DNA of 64,000 nucleotides, from contig NZ_JACHMQ010000001.1 in the NCBI RefSeq assembly GCF_014208105.1, positions 7,750,001 through 7,814,000 of the forward strand. The letters run 5' to 3'. Positions within the stretch are counted from its first letter, which is position 1, and each line of letters begins with the position of its first letter. Source of the stretch: Actinomadura coerulea. GTDB taxonomy: Bacteria; Actinomycetota; Actinomycetes; Streptosporangiales; Streptosporangiaceae. Made by a program: the position numbers and the translations under genes. Below, piece after piece: positions 13,795 through 21,470 of this stretch. The notes under the pieces are model-generated. The model worked only from the letters and a program-made list of their open reading frames with translations, ran no database searches and was not told the origin of the DNA.

Positions 13795-15456
13795 TCAGTC
13801 TCCCCGGCGGCCGATCTCCAGGCGCGGCCAGTCGGCGAGGTCCCTCAGCAGCTGCCGGTCGTGGGTGGCGACGACGACGGTGGCTCCGGTGGCGCGGATC
13901 GCGCCGGTCAGCTCGTCGACCAGCGCCGACGACAGGTGGTTGGTCGGCTCGTCGAGCAGGATCAGGCCGGGCCGCGCGGCCAGCGCGAGGGCCAGGTCGA
14001 GGCGCCGCCGCTGGCCCTGCGACATCCGCGCGGTCGGCGTGCGCATCGCAGTCGAGTCCAGCAGCCCGAGCGCCCCGAGCGGGACGACGTCGGCGTCGCG
14101 CAGGGCAGTGCGGGCCATCAGCCGCCCCGCGTGCTGGGCGTACACCTCGCGGGCGGTGAGGCCGGGGTCGTGCTCGGTGGTCTCCTGCGTGATCAGGGCG
14201 ACCCGGGTGCCGTTCGCCCTCCAGAGGCGTCCGCTCGTGGGGCGCAGAGAACCGGCCAGCGCCGCGAGCAGCGTGGACTTCCCGGCACCGTTGGGCCCGG
14301 TGACGAGCAGCCGGTCGCCGCCGTCCAGAGCGAGGTCGATCGGGCCGGCCAGGCGCCCGTCGACGGCGACCTCGTGGGCCCGGAGCTGCGGTACCCGCGC
14401 CCGGGTACCGAGGTCAGGCCATCGCAGAACCGGCGGCGGCTCCGGCACATCGATGCGGTGCGCCTGGAGGTCCTCCTGCCGTCGGTTCAGGGCCCGCACG
14501 ACGCCCGGCGCGCGGGACTGGCGCTGGTGCTTGCCGGTGCCCTTGTCGGGCCGCCAGCCGGTGGACAGCCGGTCGCGCGCCTTCGACACCGCGTCCTGCA
14601 GCCGCCGGTGCTCGGCCTGCTGCTCCTCGAAGTCCTGCTCCCAGCGCTCGCGCTCGCTGCGCCGTGCGTCCTGCCAGGCGTCGTAGCCGCCCGCGTACAG
14701 CCGCGGCTTGGCGTCGCGGCTGGGGTCGAGGTCGAGGAACCGGTCGGCGACGTCGCGCAGCAGCGCCCGGTCATGGCTGACGACGGCGAAGCCGCCGTCA
14801 TGTTCGCGTAGCCGCCGGGTCAGGAAGTCCAGACCTCCCGCGTCGAGGTGGTTGGTCGGCTCGTCCAGCAGCAGGACGTCGTGCCGGGCGGCGAGCAGGC
14901 ACGCCAGCCGCACCCGGTAGCGCTGCCCGACCGACAGCGTCGACAGCCGCCGGTCGCGGTCGGTGCACGCGCCGAGCGCGTCGAGGGCGACGTCGAGGCG
15001 GCGTTCGGCGTCCCACGCGTCGAGCCGGGTGGCGGCCTCCAGAGCCGTGGCGTAGCGGTCGTCGGCGGCCGGATCACCGGCGGCCACGGCCGCGGTCGCC
15101 TCGTCCAGCGCGGCGAGGGCCGCGAGCGCGGCGGCCAGCGCCGCGGACGTCAGGGTGCCGACGGTCTCGCCGTCGCGCGCCGCCAGCTCCTGGCGGGCCA
15201 GGCCGATCGTGCCGGCGCGGTGCACGGTGCCCTCGTCGGGCGGGATCAGCCCGGCGAGGACGTGCAGCAGCGTGGTCTTCCCGCGCCCGTTCTCGCCGAC
15301 GACGGCGATCCGGGACCGGGCCGAGACGGTGACCGACACGGCGTGCAGGATCCGCCGCGACCCGCGGGTGACCGCGACGTCCTGTGCGCGGACGTGCGCG
15401 CTGCCGCCCGCCGGGACGGGCAGGGACATGCTCTCGGGAAAAGGGGTGAGGCTCAA
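13795..15456 (-). CDS. ABC-F family ATPase (likely ribosomal protection protein)
   Basis: 553 residues with two fused ABC ATPase domains and no membrane segment, the ABC-F layout. Domain 1: Walker A GENGRGKTT at 54-62, signature LSVGQ at 174-178, Walker B LLLDEP at 195-200. An Arg/Glu/Gln-rich linker at ~256-335 is of the length seen in antibiotic-resistance ABC-F factors. Domain 2: GPNGAGKST at 387-395, signature MSQGQ at 478-482, LILLDEP. These proteins enter the ribosomal E site and displace drugs from the tunnel or peptidyl-transferase centre. The start is a TTG with GGAG seven bases upstream; an ATG at 15429 is an alternative. A short leader ORF and hairpin precede it. Confidence 0.92.
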   Translation of the reverse strand: MSLTPFPESMSLPVPAGGSAHVRAQDVAVTRGSRRILHAVSVTVSARSRIAVVGENGRGKTTLLHVLAGLIPPDEGTVHRAGTIGLARQELAARDGETVGTLTSAALAAALAALAALDEATAAVAAGDPAADDRYATALEAATRLDAWDAERRLDVALDALGACTDRDRRLSTLSVGQRYRVRLACLLAARHDVLLLDEPTNHLDAGGLDFLTRRLREHDGGFAVVSHDRALLRDVADRFLDLDPSRDAKPRLYAGGYDAWQDARRSERERWEQDFEEQQAEHRRLQDAVSKARDRLSTGWRPDKGTGKHQRQSRAPGVVRALNRRQEDLQAHRIDVPEPPPVLRWPDLGTRARVPQLRAHEVAVDGRLAGPIDLALDGGDRLLVTGPNGAGKSTLLAALAGSLRPTSGRLWRANGTRVALITQETTEHDPGLTAREVYAQHAGRLMARTALRDADVVPLGALGLLDSTAMRTPTARMSQGQRRRLDLALALAARPGLILLDEPTNHLSSALVDELTGAIRATGATVVVATHDRQLLRDLADWPRLEIGRRGD

Positions 15457-15557
15457 AGGGTGCTCCGCAGCTCGCCATGGAGCCGGGCAGAGTCAGGCGA
15501 CCGCCCGGCAGGACCCGGGACGGCGAACGCGGATTCAGAGAAGGAAGGGCGCCGCCG
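15457..15557 (-). promoter_or_regulatory. Predicted attenuator upstream of ABC-F gene
   Basis: 101-nt spacer between the leader stop and the ABC-F TTG. In transcript orientation it contains CCCGG-GTCCTG-CCGGG and, close after, another C-C-C-G-G tract that could compete for the same partner. This arrangement of short ORF plus mutually exclusive hairpins is known from macrolide- and lincosamide-inducible ABC-F genes. No experiment supports it here. Confidence 0.45.
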
Positions 15558-15602
15558 TCAGCGGGCGCTGCGGACCTTCTGCGACCAGATGCCTCGTGCC
15601 AT
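15558..15602 (-). CDS. Leader peptide of ABC-F gene (14 aa)
   Basis: Short ORF MARGIWSQKVRSAR directly after a good -35/-10 pair: the ATG lies seven bases from the -10 box, as expected of a leaderless transcript. An in-frame GTG nine bases upstream would give three more residues. Position and size fit an antibiotic-sensing leader whose translation controls the downstream ABC-F gene. Inferred from layout only. Confidence 0.5.
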   Translation of the reverse strand: MARGIWSQKVRSAR

Positions 15603-15609
15603 GCCGCTC

Positions 15610-15639
15610 ACGCTACCCGTCCCGCCTCACGGCTTCCAA
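15610..15639 (-). promoter_or_regulatory. Promoter of the ABC-F leader transcript
   Basis: On the minus strand: TTGGAA (-35, 15639-15634), an 18-bp spacer, TAGCGT (-10, 15615-15610), then seven bases to the leader ATG. An A/T-rich TTTATTC lies two bases upstream of the -35 box, a position where WhiB7-dependent promoters carry their A/T-rich motif. WhiB7 dependence is a hypothesis. Confidence 0.5.
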
Positions 15640-15689
15640 CGAATAAACCCCCGATGGCCACGCCTCCCGCCGACGTTCGCCGACCACCA

Positions 15690-16328
15690 TCAGGTGTTCC
15701 AGAGCGCCTGGTAGTGCTGGGGGCGGGGCGGTTCCCCTGGTAGCGGATCGGTGTTGTGGGATCTGAGGCCGTCCAGCGCGATCGCCAGCAAGCGGGACCG
15801 CACCTCTTCCTCCCCCTGGGGCGGCGAGCCCGCGGCTGGGCGGCTGAACTGCCTGATGAGCAGGAAGACGTCCATGGACGTCACGCCGGTGCGGAGCACA
15901 CCGGCGTCGCGGGCCCGGGCGATCAGTTCGTCGGCCAGGCGCTGGGCCTGTTCGCCGGCCTCCCGCATCTCGGATGTGACCTCGACGGTTCCGGCCAAAG
16001 GGGACAGAGCGCCGAACCCGAATCGTGCGCACTGCTGGACGTAGTAGGCCAGACCCTGCCACGGGTCGTCTATCGCCAACCCGGCCTTCGCCGCCTCCGC
16101 GAGGTGCTCCATGGAGTCGGCGCACAGGCATTGGAGCAGTTCCTCCTTGGTGCGGTAGCGGCGGTACAGGCTGCCCATCCCCACCCCGGCCCGCTCGGCG
16201 ATGGCGGACACCGGCGCGTCGAACCCCTGGCTGAGGAAGACCTCGCGGGCCGCCTCGATCAACGCTCGGTCGTTGCGGGCCGCGCGGGCCTGGGGTCCCC
16301 GCCTGCGCGGTGCGGTGGCTTCGGCCAT
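15690..16328 (-). CDS. TetR family transcriptional regulator
   Basis: 212-residue repressor. Residues ~18-64 are the TetR helix-turn-helix (A-L-I-E-A-A-R-E-V-F, then VSAIAERAGVGMGSLYRRY), followed by an all-helical ligand and dimer domain that looks like the 'SBP_domain' TetR subgroup. It is divergent from the NmrA-family gene, and the 84-bp region between them holds two 17-bp palindromes arranged as a large inverted repeat. It very probably represses both genes, released by a ligand of the NmrA protein's pathway. Confidence 0.9.
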   Translation of the reverse strand: MAEATAPRRRGPQARAARNDRALIEAAREVFLSQGFDAPVSAIAERAGVGMGSLYRRYRTKEELLQCLCADSMEHLAEAAKAGLAIDDPWQGLAYYVQQCARFGFGALSPLAGTVEVTSEMREAGEQAQRLADELIARARDAGVLRTGVTSMDVFLLIRQFSRPAAGSPPQGEEEVRSRLLAIALDGLRSHNTDPLPGEPPRPQHYQALWNT

Positions 16329-16347
16329 GAGCCCAGGATACCCATTG

Positions 16348-16394
16348 CGGAGCGTTCCGCTCCGAGTTAGGTTTACTCGGAGCGGAACACTCCG
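16348..16394. promoter_or_regulatory. Double palindromic TetR operator
   Basis: Two 20-bp arms, CGGAGCGTTCCGCTCCGAGT at 16348-16367 and its reverse complement with one mismatch at 16375-16394, separated by seven bases. Each arm also contains a palindrome of its own (GGAGCG-TTC-CGCTCC), so two TetR dimers could bind. The site lies 20 bp from the regulator start and ends 18 bp before the NmrA-family start. Confidence 0.75.
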
Positions 16395-16412
16395 AATGAG
16401 AAGGATTCACTC

Positions 16413-17249
16413 ATGTCTTCCTCCGACGCCGTCCTGGTCATCGGCGCGACCGGCAATCAGGGCGGCGCCACCGCCCGTCAACTGCTGGCTCGCGGCCGGC
16501 GGGTCCACGCGCTGGTGCGTGACCCGGGCAAACCCGCCGCCCGTCAGTTGCAGGACAAGGGTGCGGTGCTCGTCCAGGGCGACCTCGACGACGCCGACTC
16601 GCTGCGCAAGGCGATGGACGGCGTGCGCGCGGTCTTCAGCGTCCAGGCACTGGCATATGAACCGCGCACGCTGGCCGCCGAGGTGCGTCAAGGCAAGACG
16701 GTGGCCGACATCGCCGAGGAGTCCGGCGTGGCGCACCTGGTCTACAGCTCCGTGGGCGGCGCCGAACGAGACACCGGCATCGACCACTTCGAAAGCAAGG
16801 CCGAGATCGAGCGGTACATCCTGGCGCTCGGACTGCCCACCACCATCCTGCGCCCGGTGTTCTTCATGAACAACCTGCTGCACTACGCCGACGCTCAGGA
16901 CGAGCGCGTACTGGCACTGCCGGTCAGGCCCGACAAACCCATGCAGTTCATCGCCGCGGACGACATCGGCGTCTTCGCCGCCGACGCCTTCGACGACCCC
17001 GAGCGGTCCATCGGCCGCCAGATCGAACTCGCCGGCGACGAGCTCACCTTCCCCGAGGTCGCCCGGATCTACCAGCGCGTCACCGGCACCCCGACCCGGT
17101 TCGAGCCGCTCCCGATCGAAGAACGCATGTTCCAGTGGTTCGCCGAAGCCGGATACCAGGCCGACATTCCGGCCCTGCGCCGGCAGCACCCCCACCTGCT
17201 GACCTTCGAGCGGTTCCTCACCCAGCGACTCGCCCCGGCCCGCCCCTGA
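16413..17249 (+). CDS. NmrA family NAD(P)-binding protein
   Basis: 278-residue atypical short-chain dehydrogenase. Rossmann glycine motif GATGNQGG at 11-18, then the NmrA-like V-H-A-L-V-R-D-P and V-Y-S-S-V-G-G-A-E-R-D-T-G-I-D-H-F-E-S-K, with Lys but no standard Tyr-x-x-x-Lys catalytic pair. Relatives are redox sensors or NAD(P)H:quinone-type reductases. It is divergent from and presumably repressed by the TetR protein. It converges on the anti-sigma-like ATPase gene 84 bp downstream. Confidence 0.9.
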   Translation: MSSSDAVLVIGATGNQGGATARQLLARGRRVHALVRDPGKPAARQLQDKGAVLVQGDLDDADSLRKAMDGVRAVFSVQALAYEPRTLAAEVRQGKTVADIAEESGVAHLVYSSVGGAERDTGIDHFESKAEIERYILALGLPTTILRPVFFMNNLLHYADAQDERVLALPVRPDKPMQFIAADDIGVFAADAFDDPERSIGRQIELAGDELTFPEVARIYQRVTGTPTRFEPLPIEERMFQWFAEAGYQADIPALRRQHPHLLTFERFLTQRLAPARP

Positions 17250-17333
17250 CCACTCCAGAATCCACTTCGGCATCGGCCGGGCGAACCCACGGGCCGGAGG
17301 TCGCCGGGCCTGCCTGCCGCTGGGCGACCGGCT

Positions 17334-17750
17334 TCAGCTGTGCATGCGGGCCCAGACGACCTTTCCTTCGCCGGTGGCGGAAGGGCGGGTGCCGGTCTCC
17401 TTGGCGAGGGCGGTGACGATGGCGAGCCCGCGACCGTTCTCGGACGTGAGCGACGGTGGGCACCGGACCGGCAGACCGGGGGACGGATCCCAGCACTCCA
17501 GCAGCGGCGCCCCCGCCCGGAGGGCGCAGCCGAGACGGATCCGGTGCCCGGGGGTCGCCGCGACGGCGTTGGACACGATCTCGCTCATGACGAGGCTCGC
17601 GTCGTCGATCACTTCACGGTCGAAACCCCAGTTCGTCAGCGTGTAGCGGACGAGCTCCCGGGCGAGCACCACGCTCGACGGCACGGCGAGCAGGGTCAGG
17701 CGCACCTCCGGAACCCCGTGCGCCGACGTGACGAATTCAAGATCGTTCAT
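17334..17750 (-). CDS. ATP-binding protein, anti-sigma factor kinase-like (HATPase_c)
   Basis: 138-residue GHKL ATPase of the RsbW/SpoIIAB-like group that abounds in streptomycetes and relatives. The N-box is SEIVSNAVAA (about residues 55-64); the G-boxes are weak but E-N-G-R-G-L-A-I-V-T-A-L-A is present. Such proteins bind or phosphorylate anti-sigma antagonists, or sit beside DUF397 and HTH-DUF5753 genes in the WhiJ-like modules. Here it is divergent from just such an HTH-DUF5753/DUF397 pair, across 99 bp. Confidence 0.88.
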   Translation of the reverse strand: MNDLEFVTSAHGVPEVRLTLLAVPSSVVLARELVRYTLTNWGFDREVIDDASLVMSEIVSNAVAATPGHRIRLGCALRAGAPLLECWDPSPGLPVRCPPSLTSENGRGLAIVTALAKETGTRPSATGEGKVVWARMHS

Positions 17751-17849
17751 GAGAGCCGTCCCCAGTTGGAGGATTGTGCTCTCACTCTTCGTGTCGAAGT
17801 TCTAACTTGAAGTGATAAGCGAGGGTCGCGATACACCTGTGGGGGAGCG
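17751..17849. promoter_or_regulatory. Divergent promoter region of ATPase and HTH-DUF5753 genes
   Basis: The region is A/T-richer than its surroundings and contains CTTCG-TGT-CGAAG within a larger imperfect dyad flanked by TCACT and AGTGA, a possible autoregulatory site for the HTH protein. GGGGGAGCG before the ATG at 17850 is its ribosome binding site. Confidence 0.4.
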
Positions 17850-18118
17850 ATGAGTGTTCGAGAGTCGATCGACCCGGCGTCTTCGCTGTGGGCCTGGCTG
17901 GCGTTCGACCTGTGGTTTTATCGCACGCAGCGGGGTCTCTCCCTGGCTCAGACCGCCATGATCGTCCACGTGACCCGGGCGACCGTATCCAACTGGGAGG
18001 CCGGACGCCTCCGGCCGCGCGATACATACCTGAAGCGCCTTGACCAGGCATGGAACACGGGTGGCCATTTCGAGCGGCTGCACATGTTCGCATGCGGTGG
18101 ACACGATCCGGACTGGTT
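17850..18118 (+). CDS. HTH/DUF5753 regulator, 5' exon (gene split by group II intron)
   Basis: First 89 codons plus two bases of a WhiJ/Scr1-type regulator: an Xre-like helix-turn-helix (S-L-A-Q-T-A-M-I-V-H-V-T-R-A-T-V-S-N-W-E) and the start of the linker ending G-G-H-D-P-D-W. The coding sequence is cut after TT of a Phe codon by the intron at 18119. Unspliced, translation would run 40 unrelated codons into the intron and stop at 18239. Joining to the exon at 20664 gives DPDWFRQYVQYE, the junction expected of this family, and a 270-residue protein. So function depends on RNA splicing. Confidence 0.85.
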
Positions 18119-18747
18119 GTGCGACGTGAAGTCGCACGTTTCGAGTGAATGCATGATTGGAGGCCGATGGAAAGTCGGAATGCATTCCAGGCTAGTGCCT
18201 GAGCCTGTCCCCGTCGTGACATGCGTGCTGGCTTCCTGAGTCAGTGGGTGTGAAGCTCACGGAAATCCCAAGGGGGCCGATTCCGTCTCGGTCCTACAGG
18301 TGGGGAAGGTCGAGTGCGGGGTGAACGCAAGTGAATCTTTGGTGATGCTCCGTTATAGGGACTCGCTGAGACGGGTGGGAAGGCAGCGTGACAGGGACGG
18401 GTCGTTGAGATGCGGCCGGCGGTGGGCAAGGAAACCACTTGCACCGCATGGGCACCGCTGTCCCCGGAGTAAAGAAGGCACCCAAGCTCGACCGCTTCTC
18501 GAACGTGCGGAACATGGAAACCCGGGTCAGGTCCAACGAGGTTGGTAGGCCGATCGTAAGAGGGGCATAATCCCTGGCCTGGACAGGATGCTCAAGAAGC
18601 CAATGCCGGTGGCCGAAAGGTGACAGGAAAGCGGACTGCGAAGCCAGCCCTCCGATGGACTGTCCGTATAACTGGCCGGATACGGGCCGATGCCCGGACG
18701 CGAAAGCGTGCTGACGTGAGCAGGTGGATCTTTGAAGGAAACTGTCT

Positions 18748-20589
18748 ATGGCATCCGAACCGAGGGGCAAGTTGGACGCCGAAACGGCGAACGGACCTGA
18801 GGGCCTGCCGATCCCGGAACAGGGTCGTCTCGATCTGGATGAGAGTTCAGAGTGGGGGCGTATTGACTGGTCCGAACAGGAGAAGCAGGTACGCCGCCTA
18901 CGACAGCGGATCTTCAAGGCGGTGCAGGAAGGGGACCTGGCGAAAGCCAGGAATCTACAGAAACTCATGCTGCGGTCGCAAGCGAACACTTTGGTGAGCG
19001 TGCGACAGGTGACGCAGCGGAACGCTGGACGGCGAACGGCGGGGGTCGATGGCGAGGTCGCTCTGACCCACCAGGCCAGAATGCGCATGGCGAAGCGAGT
19101 CCATCGCAGCAGGCAGGATTGGCGCCCCCGTCCGGTCCGGCGAGTGCACATTCCCAAGGCCGGTAACCCCGCGCGCATGCGTCCGCTCGGCATACCGGTG
19201 CTGATGGACCGCTGTCATCAAGCGCGAGTCCGGAATGCACTGGAGCCCGAGTGGGAGGCTCGGTTCGAGGCCAAGTCATACGGGTTTCGGCCGGGCCGAG
19301 GGTGCCATGACGCGATCGAGGCCATCTATGAGACGTGCAAAAGCAAGACCGCAGCACGGCTATGGGTGCTCGATGCGGATTTGGCTGCGGCATTCGACCG
19401 GATCGACCACGAAACGCTGATGGAGGCTATCGGCCTGTTTCCCGCTCGGGAGATGGTGCGTGAGTGGCTCCAGGCGGGAGTGTTCGAGGCGGGACGCGGG
19501 TTCGCTCCCACCGAGGAAGGAACTCCGCAGGGCGGGGTCATCAGCCCGCTACTGCTGAACGTCGCGTTACACGGTCTGGAAACGGTCGCTGGGGCCAGGT
19601 ACAGAACTACCGGGCCCAAGGCAGGACGAAGTTATCCGGATTCTCCGGTAGTGGTCAGGTACGCGGACGACCTGGTGGTGCTCTGTCACACCCGCCATCA
19701 GGCCGTGCTGATCAAGGAGCGACTGGCGCGATGGCTGGGCGGTCGGGGCCTGTCCTTCAACGAGGATAAGACCCGCATTGTCCATGTGGCCGAGGGGTTT
19801 GACTTTCTCGGCTTCAACGTCCGCCGGTATGGCTCCAAACTCCTGATCAAGCCTAGTAAGGCGGCCGTACAGCGGATCAGGTCGAGACTCGCGTTTGAAA
19901 TGCGTCGGCTGCGCGGCGCAAACGCGAAAGCAGTGATTGCCGCCCTGAACCCCGTGATCCGGGGGTGGGCGGCGTATTATCGACCGGTGGTGTCGTCGAA
20001 GGTTTTCGAAGATCTCGACACGCACGTGTGGAGACTCACCTACAAGTGGGCCACGCACAGCCATCAGAATAAGCCAAAGTCATGGATTATCCCCAGGTAC
20101 TATGGCCAGTTCAACAAGTTCCGGAACGACAGGTGGGTGTTCGGGGATCTCGAGTCCGGCGCCTACTTGGTTATGTTTCGGTGGACGGAAATTAAACGGC
20201 ACGTCATGGTTAAAGGATGGGCGTCTCCGGACGATCCTTTCCTGGCCGAGTACTGGGCTCACCGCCGCAGACGGAGTAAGCCGCCGCTCGATCGGTACAC
20301 CATCAGGCTACTGGACGAACAGAACGCCATATGCCCGAGGTGCGGGGACTATCTGCTGACCGCAGAGCAGCCGCCGCAATCCCCACAACAGTGGGAAAGC
20401 TGGTGGCAGCAAGTTACCCGGCGAGCAATAGCGGCGAGCTATCTCCTGATCGTGGATGCCCCGGAATCCGGCCGCCATGGTGGCGCCAGGACCCGCTTAG
20501 TGCATACACACTGTCATCGAAGCTGGCTCTATAGCCAACGTCGAAGCAGAACGCAGCGTGACCCTGAACCGTCGCTTGGATCTGCTTGA
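18748..20589 (+). CDS. ltrA: Group II intron reverse transcriptase/maturase/HNH endonuclease
   Basis: 613-residue intron-encoded protein. The reverse transcriptase domain (~residues 60-380) holds the catalytic YADD at 305-308, preceded by the G-T-P-Q-G-G-V-I-S-P-L-L motif. Then come the maturase X domain (~390-500; the G-W-A-A-Y-Y-R segment) and a C-terminal HNH endonuclease with I-C-P-R-C-G and H-T-H-C-H-R. All domains are present and uninterrupted, so the element looks able to splice, nick target DNA and retrohome. The stop codon abuts domain V of the RNA. The ATG at 18748 follows GAAGGAAA. Confidence 0.93.
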   Translation: MASEPRGKLDAETANGPEGLPIPEQGRLDLDESSEWGRIDWSEQEKQVRRLRQRIFKAVQEGDLAKARNLQKLMLRSQANTLVSVRQVTQRNAGRRTAGVDGEVALTHQARMRMAKRVHRSRQDWRPRPVRRVHIPKAGNPARMRPLGIPVLMDRCHQARVRNALEPEWEARFEAKSYGFRPGRGCHDAIEAIYETCKSKTAARLWVLDADLAAAFDRIDHETLMEAIGLFPAREMVREWLQAGVFEAGRGFAPTEEGTPQGGVISPLLLNVALHGLETVAGARYRTTGPKAGRSYPDSPVVVRYADDLVVLCHTRHQAVLIKERLARWLGGRGLSFNEDKTRIVHVAEGFDFLGFNVRRYGSKLLIKPSKAAVQRIRSRLAFEMRRLRGANAKAVIAALNPVIRGWAAYYRPVVSSKVFEDLDTHVWRLTYKWATHSHQNKPKSWIIPRYYGQFNKFRNDRWVFGDLESGAYLVMFRWTEIKRHVMVKGWASPDDPFLAEYWAHRRRRSKPPLDRYTIRLLDEQNAICPRCGDYLLTAEQPPQSPQQWESWWQQVTRRAIAASYLLIVDAPESGRHGGARTRLVHTHCHRSWLYSQRRSRTQRDPEPSLGSA

Positions 20590-20622
20590 GCCGTGTGCCG
20601 TGACGAATGGCACGCACGGTTC
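20588..20622 (+). ncRNA. Group II intron domain V
   Basis: 35-nt hairpin beginning GAGCCGTGTGCC and closing GGCACGCACGGTTC, the conserved catalytic domain V with its paired GAGCCGT/ACGGTTC ends. It directly follows the maturase stop and is followed by the domain VI stem that carries the branch-point region. Confidence 0.85.
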
Positions 20623-20663
20623 TGAGGGGGCGGGGACGCAGTAATGCGTCCCCGCTACCCGAC

Positions 20664-21207
20664 CCGTCAATACGTCCAATACGAGATGGCTGCGGAGATC
20701 ATCAAGGTCTTCCATGGCAAGCACGTACCTCTGCTGGTGCAGACGGAGGATTACGCGCAGGGCGTGCTGCGTGCGGCAGGGCACGTACACGAAGCGGAGG
20801 CGACTACCAGGGCTCGAATGAAGCGGCAGGAGATCCTCCTGAAAACCGACCCGCCCTACCTCTGGATCCTCATCGATCAGGAGGTCCTTGAATGTCCTGT
20901 CGCGGGCCGTGAGGTCATGAAAGAGCAGATGGCGCGTCTTCTGGAAGTGGCGGAGCTGCCGCGAGTCTGTGTGCGGATCGTCCCTCGCGAGGCGGGATGG
21001 CATCCGGGACACGATGGCCCCTTTCAGGTGCTGCGGGTGCGAGGGCGCGAGATCGCCTATGCCGGGGCGCAGATCGACGGGCGTTTGATCGAGGCCGGTG
21101 AACAGGCGGACGTCTTGGCGATACGGTTCGATCAGATCGGGGCAATGGCCCTATCGCGAACGGTTTCACATGACCTGATCGAGCGAACGATGAGGACGTA
21201 CGAGTGA
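20664..21207 (+). CDS. HTH/DUF5753 regulator, 3' exon (DUF5753 domain)
   Basis: Second part of the split regulator, 181 codons plus the single base that completes the Phe codon. It contains the DUF5753 domain: F-H-G-K-H-V-P-L-L-V-Q-T-E-D-Y-A, R-Q-E-I-L at the helix, and the C-terminal S-H-D-L-I-E-R-T. DUF5753 is the effector region of WhiJ-like developmental regulators. An ATG at 20644, inside intron domain VI, opens the same frame and could be taken as a false start by gene callers. The stop overlaps the DUF397 start (GTGA), as is usual for this gene pair. Confidence 0.87.
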
Positions 21208-21398
21208 TCACTTGGCGAAAGAGCTCCTATACCGGCGGCGGCAACGACGAGGCCTGCGTGGAGTTGGCGGAGCTGGGCGGCCGGGTGTGGGTGCGGGACT
21301 CCAAGGATCCGGATGGGGGCCGCCTGGCGTTCGGGCGTGAGGCGTTCGCCGAGTTGCTGACCCGCGCGAAGCGCAACGGCCTCGACCTCCACCGCTGA
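21204..21398 (+). CDS. DUF397 domain protein
   Basis: 64-residue protein, all DUF397: starts I-T-W-R-K-S-S-Y-T-G-G-G-N-D, then A-C-V-E-L-A and the V-R-D-S-K-D-P-D-G-G block with F-G-R-E-A-F. In actinomycetes such small proteins are encoded beside HTH-DUF5753 regulators and anti-sigma-like ATPases and act in development or toxin-antitoxin-like modules. The GTG start overlaps the regulator stop, so the two are coupled; intron splicing upstream therefore also affects its translation. Confidence 0.93.
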   Translation: MITWRKSSYTGGGNDEACVELAELGGRVWVRDSKDPDGGRLAFGREAFAELLTRAKRNGLDLHR

Positions 21399-21470
21399 CC
21401 AGGAGTCTCGTGCGGCGGCCGCTTTTAATCGGTCGCCAGGTGCGGGGGGTGCGGATAGCGTCGCCGGACC

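Larger units (their letters stand above)
18119..20663 (+). mobile_element. Group II intron, complete, with intron-encoded protein
   Basis: 2545-bp retroelement. It starts with the group II consensus GTGCG and ends CTACCCGAC; domain V (20588-20622) and a domain VI hairpin (GGGGACGCA-GTAA-TGCGTCCCC, around 20633-20654) precede the 3' end. An intact reverse transcriptase/maturase ORF sits in domain IV. Base composition is visibly less GC-rich than the host genes, a sign of transfer. Exon-binding sequences are found in domain I: EBS1 AACCA (18433-18437, in a hairpin loop) pairs with IBS1 TGGTT (18114-18118), and EBS2 CGGGTCGT (18398-18405) pairs with IBS2 ACGATCCG (18103-18110, one G-U). Exact removal restores the host reading frame, so it should still splice. 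Confidence 0.92.

Noticed and set aside
17850..18239. Complete 129-residue HTH protein
   Set aside because: The last 40 codons are intron sequence; similarity to the family ends exactly at the intron boundary.
20644..21207. Independent DUF5753 gene starting at ATG 20644
   Set aside because: The ATG lies inside intron domain VI, and the N-terminal half of the protein is found upstream of the intron in matching frame.
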